NCBI RefSeq assembly: GCF_019059575.1
Contig: NW_024881836.1
Span: 434,001 to 498,000 of the forward strand
DNA: 64,000 bases
Direction: 5' to 3'
Source of the DNA: Amphibalanus amphitrite
Taxonomy: Eukaryota > Arthropoda > Thecostraca > Balanomorpha > Balanidae
The notes below the pieces were generated by a model that saw nothing but the letters and a program-made list of their open reading frames with translations, had not been told where the DNA came from and searched no databases. Positions within the stretch are counted from its first letter, which is position 1. Every line of letters begins with the position of its first letter. Position numbers and translations under genes: made by a program. Below are positions 34,401 through 43,545 of the stretch, in pieces.

Positions 34401-37107
34401 TGCTGGCCAGTCTGAAGCAGAAGGATGGCAGCAGAATCCTTATAAAAAAGCGCGGTGGTAATGGTAACGTGCAAGCCCCTCAGTCGTTGTAAACTCTTCG
34501 TTTCTCAAGTTTTAGTGCTCGTGCGGAATCATATTTAAAACATTCAAGTTTAATTTACGTCGTTAAATATTCATTTTTAATTGCGTTGATGTGTTGTCAA
34601 CGACCCAATATTGGTGTTATAAATCAGTAACGAGCGTTGAGTGACAAACACCTCGGTTCTTTGGGCGAAAGCTGAGCGACGCTTACCCCAGTCGTTCTCC
34701 TCCATTTTGGCGAAGCTGCGATCGCGCAAGAACCCGGCGTTGTTGATCAGAATGTCGATGCGCCCGAACTCGTCGATGGCCGTCTGGACGATCTTGTGTC
34801 CCTCCTCCACCGAGTCATAGTTGGCCACGGCCCGTCCGCCTGCCGTCGAAGAGCAAGTATCATCCTTAACCGCAAGTTCGCAGCCAGACAGCCAGTGGGC
34901 ACTATGGGAGGGTAGGGGAAGGTGAGGGGAGGCAAGGAGAGGAAGGGAGAGGTAGGGAGAGGGAGAGAGGGAGAACGAGGGAGTTAAAAGTAGAGGGCGA
35001 GATGTAGGGAGAAACACTAGACGATGTAGACCGAGAGGCAGCTTATGTCGAAGTCCCACTTTTGACATAACGACCTTACCAGTCCTTGGTTCCTGGTTGA
35101 ATAGTTTTAACCCGCGCCCCGCTGGGCTATTCAGCCATACGCGCCCTGCTGGGGGGGGGGGGGCAGATTCTGCCCCCCCTGTCTAACTTCCGAACCGATG
35201 GTCGTAGAAAGACGCGGAAAACGGCAATCGAAAGCTCTCAACAAGGCGGATCTAAAGAGCCCAAATTTTTTTGCTTAGGTAGGTCAGAGGTCAGGTCAAG
35301 GTCAGGTCAAGGGTACAAAATGTAAGTTTCTACAGTATCGGCCTTGCACCGTAGTTGCCGGAGAATGGACTGAGACTGATTGCCCAAAACGTGTTCTTAG
35401 ACTACCAAGACAATATTCGTTGCATACAATGTCATTCAAAGGTCAAGGTCAAGGTCAGGTCAGGTCAGGTCAGGTCACCAAAAACAAAAAATAGAAAAGG
35501 GCATGTGCGACACATGTTTTATGGGTCATTTTACTCATAGAATTCAAAAGGCACACTCAATAAGTGATATGGACGCCCTCTGGATGAATTTCAGGTCGAG
35601 GTCAGGTCAAGGTCAGGTCAAGTGAGGTCAAATTTTGAAGTTGGTTGTTAAGGCCTAAAAAGGTGTCTATCTGATGCAGTTTTTCACGGCGAATCGAATG
35701 GTGCTATTTTTGTTTCCGTACGAGGTCTAGAACTTCCAAACAAATCATTTTTCAAAATTTTTGTGTGTCATGACGTCATAAAATTTTGAATAACTCCCAC
35801 ATTTTTGAACCGATTCTTCTAAAAATTGGTATATACGTGCACATAGACTATTTCTCTGACATATATTCCGTTTTTTTCGATACACTCAAAATTTTGGATT
35901 TTATAATAATTTTCCCAAAAAAGTCAGTTTTTTGAAAAAATTTGGGTCAAAATCCAAAATTTTCAAAAAACCGAGATAGCCATTTGATAGACAAAGTAGA
36001 ATCACGTATAACCTTTTTTGTTACGTCTTGATTCCTTTAAAAATGAAGATGTTAGCGGCGTTTGAAATTTTGCCGTTTTTGAGGCGAAAATGGCGAACAT
36101 GACGTCACAAAAACGTCAATTTCTCAAAAATTTTCCGACGGATTTCGCTGAAATTTTCAGGGAACGTGTCAAATTGATGTATGATAAGGTACTGAAAGTT
36201 TGACGTCGCTGGCGTAACGCGTTTAGAAGATATTGACGAAAAACGGGAGGGGGGGGGGGCAGATTCTGCCCCCCCCCCAGCGGGGCGCGGGTTAAAGCAC
36301 ATACCTACATAAAACACTTCTAAATGAACATCTTGACAAATCTCTGCTATCCTGCAGCCGCTGATAAATGCACGAGCTCTGGACTCTGGCAGCAGAGTTC
36401 ACAGCCGACCTATGCAGCGGGCGATCGGTCAGTGCCGACGATCCTTCCGACCCCAGAGGGGACCCTCACCTTTGTCCTTGATCTCCTGCACGACCCTGTC
36501 GGCGGTTTTGCTGCGTCCCTGCCCGTCCGCTGACGAGCCGAGGTCATTGACGACCACTGCGGCGCCACGGGCCGCCAGCAGCAGGGCGTACTCGCGGCCC
36601 AGACCTGACGACGATAAGGACTGTCACAGCGGGAGTACAGGGCGTACTCGCGGCCCAGACCCGGCGACAGCGGGCCGTAACATCACATAATCCAATCGGC
36701 ACCAGCAGCCGCACTGGGAGTCATGGAATGAAACATACCACCAGAAAACTCCAATGAGTCATTCAGTGCACAGTTTGCGTCAGTGAGGATCACCTGGTAA
36801 CATCAGTGGATCAGAAACATTAGCAGGAAACAGAGATCTGTGAGGGAATTAACGACCGCCGAATGATACGATCTCCGCTCATCTCCAGTCACCCAATCAC
36901 CAGTCACTCTTAATCACATTGCTCATACCCAGTCTCCTCATTTCCCACTCATTGCCTCCTCCTTCCCAATTCGCTACTCCACCTCTCCCTCTATCCATCT
37001 CTCATGTCACTAAACACCACACGTCCTCAGCACCCCTCAGGTCACTTACCGCCGCCAGCGCCCGTTATAACGGCCACCTGTCCGTCGAACCTCAGTTCGC
37101 CCTCCAT
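25497..37107 (-). CDS. HSD17B4: Peroxisomal multifunctional enzyme type 2 (MFE-2), 9 exons
   Basis: Bifunctional enzyme of peroxisomal beta-oxidation: (3R)-hydroxyacyl-CoA dehydrogenase plus 2-enoyl-CoA hydratase 2. Exons on the - strand: 37107-37050, 36604-36470, 34839-34687, 34307-34163, 28598-27902, 27580-27454, 27017-26662, 25922-25799, 25549-25497. Phases agree and give 615 residues. The SDR domain has TGAGGGLG (15-22), NNAG (97-100), Ser149-Ser150 and Tyr163-x3-Lys167. The hydratase-2 domain has [13 protein letters not shown] (501-513) with the catalytic Asp505 and His510. The protein ends ARAKL, a peroxisome import signal (PTS1). The C-terminal SCP-2 domain of vertebrate MFE-2 is absent, as in Drosophila. 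Intron 4 (5.6 kb) contains a Ty3/Gypsy element; intron 2 contains a TTAA transposon. Several exon edges are repeated in the introns. The last exon is short and is supported by phase and the PTS1. Confidence 0.93.
25923..26235. repeat. Tandem repeat derived from the acceptor end of MFE-2 exon 8
   Basis: GCACGGGCCGCGAG, which is part of exon 8, recurs at about 25982, 26080, 26120, 26161 and 26201, after the true copy at 25901-25914. Units include GGTCACTGAATCACAGTACA. Copies 2 and 6 also keep the exon start and splice acceptor (CGCGAGAACCGCACCTG). Confidence 0.85.
26304..26407. repeat. (GTTT)n microsatellite
   Basis: About 24 GTTT units with one interruption (GGTTTTTG), in the intron between MFE-2 exons 7 and 8. 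Confidence 0.95.
28740..29010. repeat. Intronic minisatellite derived from the MFE-2 exon 4 donor edge (left part)
   Basis: Units such as CTGACCTGTAGTTGGTCTGT, the complement of the end of exon 4 with its splice donor. At 28893-28935 about 45 bp match the last part of exon 4 itself (CTGTCCAAAGTTGCCAAGCA). The array is split by the Gypsy element and resumes at 34002. Confidence 0.8.
29011..29216 (-). repeat. 3' LTR of the Ty3/Gypsy element
   Basis: 206 bp, TG...CA ends, preceded on the - strand by the polypurine tract. Two mismatches to the 5' LTR. Confidence 0.95.
29373..33752 (-). CDS. Ty3/Gypsy Gag-Pol polyprotein
   Basis: An intact frame of 1459 residues from ATG 33752. The frame is open further upstream, but that part reads from the LTR and host flank, so this start just after the LTR is preferred. 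Domains in order: Gag; two CCHC zinc knuckles near residues 250-290 ([24 protein letters not shown]); aspartic protease near 326 ([10 protein letters not shown]); reverse transcriptase with YLDDV near 629; RNase H with [10 protein letters not shown] near 776; integrase with an HHCC zinc site near 997 ([15 protein letters not shown]); the DDE core (IDFIGPM near 1060, VSDCGSAFT near 1118, GQVERANKT near 1155); and a GPY/F-like module. The order RT-RNase H-integrase defines Ty3/Gypsy. No stop or frameshift, so it could be active. Confidence 0.96.
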   Translation of the reverse strand: MDGIRPPGPFMDTAAAGSVPWSAWYADFELYATTIGWSQWDEARQRALLLHCLGQEGRRRYRVAEAAAVPAAEPQDAPLSGDTGTGTDSGTDSRVQVKPEDGGMAQCLSLLQHLFDKPRDIMSERVKFRRLRQKTGESTASFITTLREQSRYCAFGALEDEMIRDQFVEGCTSDHLRNRLCAEDHLTLQRLESIAMADDRAVERRRLFGGDDGGQPSRAAAATEPLEVAYTARDKTPAQRPPVDKTKGKFCYACGRRGHVSTDDWCPAKGQQCRRCGTVGHFAVRCPQKPAKEVRAVEPDVVEVLAVNQNDSALQFNVRLDGNWVTMLVDTGAAVSIIPRQLYETALSHRPLLPTTVNLRAYGGSQLVVTGVITASVETEDGRSCQGRLYVVDGGTPLLGRDLQKSLCISTWHGSTVYEVDRQPGRSSDVEAGNDQDSATQRLVTNAVVLPPMSHEAMSVLPPVRGFVHRVQLRDGAVPVQQKLRPLPFSIREEVKQHLQDLEKQQIIERVDGSPWISPIVVSRRRSGQLRLCVDLRVVNKAVCTSGYPLPDMQEMLDNLVGAEVFSTLDMKAAYHQLLLHEESRQLTAFVTHEGVFRYLRCCFGLRSLPSCFQKMMETILRGLPGAQVYLDDVIVSGRTKEEHDRRLSDVMARLGEYNVTLNKDKCHFGVSRIDFLGFSVSREGVSVNPDRVQGLRDMKPPGTVKELQAVLGLFGFYGRFIPRYSTRVEELRQPLRKNAPPFAWTSKMNEAFEDVRAAILSSSALAMYDPTLSTVVTTDASDVGIGAVLTQMHPEGERVVAFASSTLSTAQRNYSVTEREALASVWAIEKWHRYLWGRDFVLRTDHQALTTLMTSRGIGRAGMRISRWACRLMEYSFTVEHVKGRINPADGLSRLPSSVQEASDDEQLVIAALTEERAAVTGAELRAASQSDPVLSKLRQQIPRQWPRRYGECVPELQPFFRCRDELAVEDDVILRGGRVLVPAALRTRLIELAHGGHQGIVRTKQRLRDLYWWPGMDQAVEEQVKGCQICSLADKTASPRHAPMQPVQLPCEPWSKLGIDFIGPMSGGRPGQRFAVVAIDYYSKWIEVGFCEHPTSEVVIQFMEKLACREGYPREIVSDCGSAFTSERFASYLRNVGVAHIKVSPYHPQSSGQVERANKTVKAALQIADLEKADRSQYLQMFLFSYRSTVQATTGRSPAELLHGRPMRGKLSAALDVGGRHPARPGDLHEHVKRKQTYQKTYFDRSHGVKTPSFSVGDQVRHRLPPQARKGQLRFSATKRIVQQRGPASYLLDDGTRVHADRLTRSAGSCPAEVDGRRGEPVQPDGAADRTGPADAELESSGDRDRLEQQEQDRLEAIPEPETTDSHLRLDGQQLDVPPAPLEADETTSGRSSTQPDTGTATGTGGRRTRTDLQQGQTSTAEEESGVVRPRLPETGTGVTTRSGRAVRAPVYYGFNT
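33791..33996 (-). repeat. 5' LTR of the Ty3/Gypsy element
   Basis: 206 bp, pair of 29011-29216. It is followed by the 5-bp target duplication CATAT and then MFE-2 intron sequence. Confidence 0.95.
34002..34162. repeat. Exon 4 donor-derived minisatellite (right part)
   Basis: Continues the array from 29005 after the Gypsy insertion, and runs directly into the real exon 4 donor at 34163. Units keep GACCTGTAGTTGGTCTGT, that is, exon end plus donor. Confidence 0.8.
35111..36291. mobile_element. TTAA-flanked element (copy D) in MFE-2 intron 2
   Basis: TTAA at 35107-35110 and 36292-36295, inverted ends CCCGCGCCCCGCTGGG. End hairpins GGGGGGCAGATTCTGCCCCC at 35151-35179 and 36249-36278 are identical in core. 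At 35440-35478 AGGTCA-type half-sites run in tandem. Long inner sequence without coding frames. 1181 bp. Confidence 0.8.
36638..36661. repeat. Partial duplicate of the MFE-2 exon 2 start
   Basis: CAGGGCGTACTCGCGGCCCA plus four bases repeats 36581-36604 exactly, but the adjoining acceptor is changed from CTG to CCG (CAG lost). It lies 34 bp upstream of exon 2 in gene direction. Confidence 0.8.
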
Positions 37108-38192
37108 TGCTTCCTGATGAAGTGAGAGCACAGAAGCAGAGTTAGCTGAAATGAGGTGAGGTAGGCATTAGGTAAGAATAAGACTGAAAAATGATACAAT
37201 AACACTTGATGTACCTACATCTCTTGATACATCTTTTTACCATATGCATTTATAATTCATAAGAATTTCCTTGAAATAAGAATTTGAAATTGACAGCTGC
37301 TGTTCTTTGTAATGACTTGTGGGATTTTCAATGACTAATGCCTTGTGTCACTCCCAAGGGCAAGTAAGTACCAATTATTTACAAATTTCAAGTATTTTCT
37401 TTTAGTCTGTATGGATACCTTTGGACCTTGGTGCCACCCTTTGACCACACCAATTGGTGCTTGTTGCTAATGACACCACAGGCCCAACAGCTGGCCTCAC
37501 CTGTGTCCAGGTCAATGGTCATAATTTTAATTGAAAGCTTTATGTATCACAGGTTACAGGTAGATGGTGACAAAGACATCCTGTGTCTCAAGCTAGCTCT
37601 CTACAAGAGGGGTAGGTGCAGAGGTGCTGCTACCATGGGTCACATGGGTCTGGGCACACCAACAGTGCTGATTCTTTTGTACATCTGTACATAGGGATTA
37701 GGGGATCAATGTTTTGGCTCGGACCCCAATCTTAACAACCTTGCGGAGCCTATGAATTTTGATAGCAAGCGCAATCCCACCTAAGCATAAGACAGGAAGA
37801 GACCTTATTAACTAGACCACCATACAAAGGTCAACAATTTAATTTTTCAATTTGTGTCAAGGGGCACTGCTGCAGTGAATAAAGGCCTATCAATGCAAAT
37901 GACAATGCTGACTTCTTAGATTTCAATATTAATGCTCACTTCAATACCTACTTGATAGGTGGGCACATACTTAGCTAATTACACATACAAGCATTATTAG
38001 CGCTATCACATGCACCTAATAACCACTAATTTATGCCTAAAACTTGACTCAATTCATTTCATGCCTATGTCAATGTAGATAGAAACACAGTAGAAAAAGG
38101 AGTTAAGTCAAAAAAGTGAGCCTACAGCAAAGGCAAACTTGTTGCAAGTTGTATCAAGACCATTGCACGACCACTGTTTTAACAATTGACAA
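37108..38192. other. Upstream region of MFE-2, no gene recognised
   Basis: The 5' UTR and promoter of MFE-2 are expected here, but no clear TATA box was seen. Short frames only. AT-rich. Confidence 0.4.
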
Positions 38193-38548
38193 ATGTTAAT
38201 TGTTATGCTTGGTAAGGAGGTGATCTATATACTCGGGAGCATCAGGAGCAACGGCTTGTCTGCCCGTATGCATACAAAACATCGCCAAAAGTACGATTTG
38301 CTAAATCTCAACTTATATGCCACTTCGTCGCCAGATCTATTCAATGTTTTTGTTGCACACATAGAAAGATTCGTTATGGAACGACGCAACCGTGTCTTAT
38401 GACCAGTACCTGTGCATCTCTCTGACGAAAGAGCACCTGGTTTGTGTATTGGTTGTTTGGTGGTGTGTCTGTGTGTGTTTGTTTTAGTGTATCGCCTATA
38501 TGTACCACTTATGGTATGAAATAAACATGTATTATTATTATTATTATA
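38193..38548 (+). mobile_element. Possible 3' end of a LINE with (ATT)n tail
   Basis: A short frame (38193-38402) is followed by a 3'-UTR-like stretch, ATGAAATAAACATG with AATAAA, and an (ATT)n run at 38530-38547. Many LINEs end this way. The frame has no recognised domain, so assignment is weak. Confidence 0.35.
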
Positions 38549-38576
38549 CTCTGGGTGAGAGCAGGCAAGAGCAGGG

Positions 38577-39014
38577 TTTTTTTTTTTTTTAGTGGCCCTA
38601 ACTTACGTTACCGGCCTCACGAGGAGGGCGGCGACCTAACTACGCCGCGCAAAACAAACCGGCCGCCCTAACTAAGACCGGTGGCCACTTTACAGCAAGA
38701 CAACATGGGAAAACCCATATCCATGTACTATGCCATGAATATGGGGAAAAACCCATGAATTTACGTTAAGACGCGTAAATGACAGTGAAACTTACCGGTA
38801 AATTGATGTTTGTGAAAGGAGGGAAGGAGGAAGTTTGTGAATGGTAAGGTTACGACGAGAGTTGGATGACAGGAATGGTTTGAAGAGTGGGGGATAGGTC
38901 GCTGGGAGGGATGGGGTTTGTGAATGTTTAAGCGTCACGATGAAAGGAATGGTTTGGAGGATAGGGAATTTGTCGCTGCTGCAGTTGGCGGCCGACGGTT
39001 GTCTGTGGTCGTTC
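38577..39014 (-). mobile_element. Possible retroposed insertion with poly(T) end
   Basis: T(14) at 38577-38590 followed by about 420 bp that are missing from the paired direct repeat at 45448-45471, where CTGGGTGAGACTGGGCGA joins CAGGCCCATG directly. A poly(A) tail on the - strand and a possible CAGG duplication suggest a retroposon. No coding recognised. Confidence 0.4.
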
Positions 39015-39551
39015 CAGGCCCATGTCACTCCACTTTTGATGACATCATAAGGGGGCCTCAAGACAATAATGGCGTGGTGCGCCACAATCGCTTCCAAGCT
39101 TCTTGCCAACAGCTGCCATTTTTGAAAATATTTTTTTGAAATAAGTTTCAAATAAAAGAAAATATTGTAATAAAGTTGTTAATCATATCAATACGTTATC
39201 TAAAAACATACTGAAAAATGATTTATTTATAGTAAAAATATAAGCTCGATGCATTTTTACGTTGCTTTTCTGCTACTGCAGAGGGTTTTTAAATCGCCTA
39301 TATCTTCAAAACCGGCCATTTCTTAGCATATTGCTGCTCTTTTTTGTCGCTAGAAAATTAGTTGGGCTTTTGAGTGACATCAACGGTTGAGCGATATCTG
39401 AAAAGTACCATCAATAATCTTCATATGAAGTTTGTCATTTTTACGTTGTTAAGGAATGGAGTACCCCTTGCGAGCATCAGGGATGACGTCACTCAGGATC
39501 TGTCTCTGATTGGTCGGCGGGGGAGTGACTGTACCTTCTATATATGGCCTT
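39015..39551. repeat. 540-bp direct repeat, left copy, flanking the LINE
   Basis: Starts CAGGCCCATGTCACTCCACT and ends GACTGTACCTTCTATATATG. Matches 45471-46010 in the same direction, at roughly 90% by eye. It lies downstream of the LINE's ORF2. Confidence 0.85.
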
Positions 39552-39780
39552 GGGTCGTTCAACCCGGCCGCCGCCTCTGTTCAGCGGCCGGGGTCCGCTG
39601 GTGTAGCTCGCTGGGCCGCTGAGCCTCTAAGCCTGCTCCCGCGGCTGGAGAAAACCCGTCTGCCATCGAAGCTCTGTGTTTCGGTACCAGCGAAAAAAAA
39701 CTCGACCCATCGGCCATCCCGTATCACAAGTCAGCCTGGTGGTAGCGAGACGGGTGCCTGCTAACTCAAAGTCAAGGCCG

Positions 39781-42371
39781 TTAAAGTAGCTCTGAGTAGG
39801 GTGATGTTAGGACGAAATCAAGTACCAGGTTTGTCAATGTTGTGTCGTCTCCGAGAAGGGTCGGGAGGTCGTTTTTAAGGTGTTGTACCGCAAGATAGTT
39901 AGTGATGTGTCTTCGTTCGTGATGCAATGCCGTGCATGCGATCAAAATGTGTTCTACGGAGATGCGTGTGTCACAGGTGTGGCAAATCGGAGGGTCCGTC
40001 CTATCAAAAAGGTGGCCATGTGTGAGGCGGGTATGACCACACCTCAATCTGGCCAGGGTCACCTCGCGTATCCTGTCTGGTTGGTTACATGTGACCCATG
40101 TTCTAAGTTCTCGTTTGATCGCATACATATGTGCAGCATGATGTTGGTCCCATTTGCGTTGAAGGTACTCGGCGAATTTGATTTTTATCATATGGATAGC
40201 GTCCCCTTGGGCCATAGGTTCCACAACTGGATCAGGTCGCATTGCAGCCTCCTTTGCGAGGACATCCGCACGTTCATTTCCTGCAATACCGTAATGACCT
40301 GGGACCCAGAGAAGGGTCACATGCTGGCCCTCATTGAGATCTGATGTGATTCTGAGAATATTGTAGATACCGTGGTACGTAACATTATCAGTCCTTTCCA
40401 GTGCTTGAAGAGCGGATTTCGAATCAGTACAGATGGTTGCCCGATCAATATTTTTTGCCTTGATGTGCTCCATAACTTTTTCGATTGCGTGAACTTCGGC
40501 ACTGAAGACTGTCGTAAATTCTTGAAGCCGGGTCCCAAACCTAAGCCCAGGGCCGACGGCTGCTGAACCTATCTTATTTTCGTGACATGAGCCATCTGTA
40601 AAGAAAAAAGCAGAGTCGCAGTTGAGCTCTACATACTCCTGGAAGAGCATTTGAGCTTCCACCGGAGGTATACTGGTCTTCTTATAATCGAAAAGAAATT
40701 CGATGGATAGGTCTTTGAGGAGCCAAAATGGAATCATAGGAGGATTTAGAGTAACTTCAGTGTACCTAATGTTTAGCAGTTGATGAGCTTGCTCAAGGCA
40801 CCCAGGGAGAAAGCACGATCTACGCAGTGGGCGTCGGGTTCTTGGTTTCCTCACCTCCATCGCTGGTATAGCAATGTGATTTCGAACACTTTTTGCTCTG
40901 TAGTAATAGCGGAGGAAAAGAAAGACGCGTCGGTCATCAAGTGCTGGAATGCCGGTATCTGCACGAAGAGCAAGAACTGGCGATGTGCGAAAGGCCCCAG
41001 TTAGAAGTCTCAAGCACGTTGATTGGACGGCTTCTAGACGTTTGCATAAACTGGGCGACAGTGTGCTAAACAGAAAACAATTGTACTCAATCGTAGATCT
41101 GATTAGCCCAATATACAACATTTGCAACGTTTTTCGGTCCGCACCCCAGGAAAACCCACATATGCATCTTAGGACATTAATTCGTTTAATACAACGTGAT
41201 CTTAGTTGCTCAACGTGTTGACGGAAAGTCAGATTAGTATCCAAAATGATCCCTAGAAATTTGTGTGACGTGGAAAAAGGAATTTTAATCCCATCGATGT
41301 GTGGGGATCTTTCAAGCGATGGACGGGGTCCACGTTTGAAGACCATCATGACTGATTTGGGCGCTGACAAAAAGAATCCCCATTTAGTGCACCATTTAAC
41401 GCAGTGATCAACCACTATTTGCAATATAGAATAAGCCTGTTTGTAGTTTTTGTGGGATACCCATATTGCTATATCATCAGCAAAAAGCGAATAGCGGACA
41501 GAAAATGTTAGCACACGTGGCAGGTGTAGGAGCATATCGTTCAGGGCAATCAAGAACAGCGTAGGTGACAGCACGCTGCCTTGAGGGACGCCATGTTCTA
41601 TTACAAAGTCGTCAGAAAGTGTCGTTTGGCAACGAACTTTGAAAGTTCGGGGTTTTAGGAAATTTCGAAGAAACGCAGCCAAATGGCCTCTGATTCCGAT
41701 TGAGTGCAGCTTATAAATTATCGTCGAACTGTGTACCTTGTTGAAGGCTGACATTAGGTCTAGAAAAATAGCGACAGTCGGTCGCCTATGTTCCCAGTTT
41801 ACCTGGATGTCCGAGATAAGGCGAATGATATTGTCTGCCGTGCTACGATTTTTCTGAAAACCGCTTTGACATATATCAATGCAATGGTTGCTCTCAAGGT
41901 AAAATCGCAGGCGCCTGTTTACCATTCTTTCGAAAATCTTGGAAACACAGATAGTTAGTGAGATTGGGCGATACGAATTTGCGTCGTGCTGGTCTTTGCC
42001 GGGTTTGAGGATAGGTATGATTATACTTCTAAGCCATTCATCCGGGAAGTTGTCCTCAGTCCATAGCTTGTTGAATGCTATCAGTAGTGTAGAAAGGTTA
42101 AGTTCGTTCAATTTTGTGAAGAAAGAATATGGAATGGAGTCTGGTCCTACCGAAGTTTTAGTGCTTGCCTTTGCTAGGGATAGCTTAAGTTCTCGTAGGG
42201 TAAAAGGAGCATTGTATGGTTCAGAGTTTGCTGAAGAAAAATCAAGATTTACTGTTCTATTCACGAGAGCTCGATGTACGCTCAAGGAGTAAATATCTGT
42301 AGACGATGTGTTGGCAAAGTGTTTGGCAAATATATTTGTGACGGTAACTGGGTCAGTTACGAACATAGGTA
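39781..42371 (-). CDS. I-group LINE ORF2, part 2: reverse transcriptase and RNase H
   Basis: The - strand frame is open from 42561 to 39781. The part homologous to the enzyme begins near 42370, where the upstream endonuclease frame ends. The RT has VGPDSIPYSFF, SFRPISLT-like NSYRPISLTICVSK, HGVPQGSVLSPTLF and the catalytic FADDIAIW. RNase H follows with FFTDGSCHENKIG, the acidic FSAEVHAIE, CTDSKSALQALE and WVPGHYGIAGNERAD. The end has a CHTCDTRISVEHILIACTAL region, common in I/Jockey-type LINEs. RNase H in ORF2 points to the I group. A one-base shift near 42370 separates it from the endonuclease. Confidence 0.9.
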
Positions 42372-43516
42372 TTGTTTGAAAGCAATTGCGGAAAAGCACC
42401 AGAATTAGATCGTCGTGAGGCGAAAGCACGAACATGACTCCAAATTTCGCTGAGCGGGGTAAAGCGATTACATTTAGCGGCATAGTTTTGCCACGCCGCC
42501 TTCTTTTCTTTGTATATAGTTTCCGCACATTCCTTACGGGCAGCGGTATACAGTTGGGCATGTCTGGGACATATGCATCTCTGGAAGTTTCTGAAAGCTC
42601 TTTTTCTTATTGCTTTGGCTCTTTGGCATTTCCAGTTCCACCAGACAAGATTTTTAGATTCATTTGCAGTTCCAATCTTAATAGTTTTTTCTTTTAGCGT
42701 TTCACTGGCCGATTTCTTCATAGCACCCATAAAATTGGATATGGTCTGAGACATGCCGTAGGGAGCATGTCTGTTGACGTTTGCGTTAAAGCCCGACCAA
42801 TCCGCGTTATTTGTTTGCCATACCTTCAGTGTCGGTGCTGGTGACAGCGGGGTTGCACTGGTAAGCATGATGTGAATTGGATAATGGTCTGAAAACAGCG
42901 GATCCGATGTTACGGTCCATCTGAAGAGCGGTGCGATCCTCGGGGAAGAAATTGACAAATCAATTGCAGAGGTTGTGTGGTAGCTACTACTGACAAACGT
43001 TGGGTTCCCGTCGTTCATAGCTACAAGGGACTGCCGGTTTAGTGCAGCTTCAATTATCCTGCCTCTCGGCGATAAGTGTCGGCTGCCCCATAGTGGACTA
43101 TGACCATTGAAATCGCCGAGCAGAAGGCAATTTTCTGGCATTTGCTCTAGAAGGTCATTCAGATTTTGCCGGTTTACAACAGTTGCATTTGGCGGCAAAT
43201 ACACTGAAACAACCAACAACTCGCGGTTTAGTAGTGAAACAGTAGCTGCTACAACATTTAGCGGGGAAGCTATATTTGTTTTCCGTTGTGACACTGAATT
43301 TGCTACATAAAGAGCTACGCCACCCTGTCTATTTGATAGATTTATGTCCTGTCTGTACAAAGTATATCCAGCCACATTGTAATTGTAATGATCTGTGTTC
43401 TTAAAGTGAGTTTCCTGAATCGCAGCTAGAAGAGGAGCTTCCTTTTGTATATACTGTTTAAATTCAGACAAATGGGATAGAAGTCCTCCTACATTCCATT
43501 GAAGCAAGAAATCCAT
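42353..43516 (-). CDS. I-group LINE ORF2, part 1: AP-like endonuclease
   Basis: 387 residues from ATG 43516. Endonuclease/exonuclease/phosphatase fold: QWNVGGLLSHLSEF at the N-terminus, AIQETHF, VVSVYLPPN, LLLGDFNGHSPLWGS and SDHYPIHIML. This domain nicks target DNA to start reverse transcription. The frame stops at 42353 just after LLSNNT, where the reading continues in another frame of the RT part. A single insertion or deletion near 42370 is the simplest explanation, so the copy may be inactive. Confidence 0.9.
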   Translation of the reverse strand: MDFLLQWNVGGLLSHLSEFKQYIQKEAPLLAAIQETHFKNTDHYNYNVAGYTLYRQDINLSNRQGGVALYVANSVSQRKTNIASPLNVVAATVSLLNRELLVVSVYLPPNATVVNRQNLNDLLEQMPENCLLLGDFNGHSPLWGSRHLSPRGRIIEAALNRQSLVAMNDGNPTFVSSSYHTTSAIDLSISSPRIAPLFRWTVTSDPLFSDHYPIHIMLTSATPLSPAPTLKVWQTNNADWSGFNANVNRHAPYGMSQTISNFMGAMKKSASETLKEKTIKIGTANESKNLVWWNWKCQRAKAIRKRAFRNFQRCICPRHAQLYTAARKECAETIYKEKKAAWQNYAAKCNRFTPLSEIWSHVRAFASRRSNSGAFPQLLSNNTYVRN

Positions 43517-43545
43517 TGCAGCAGCTATCTAGTTTGTTTGGCGCG

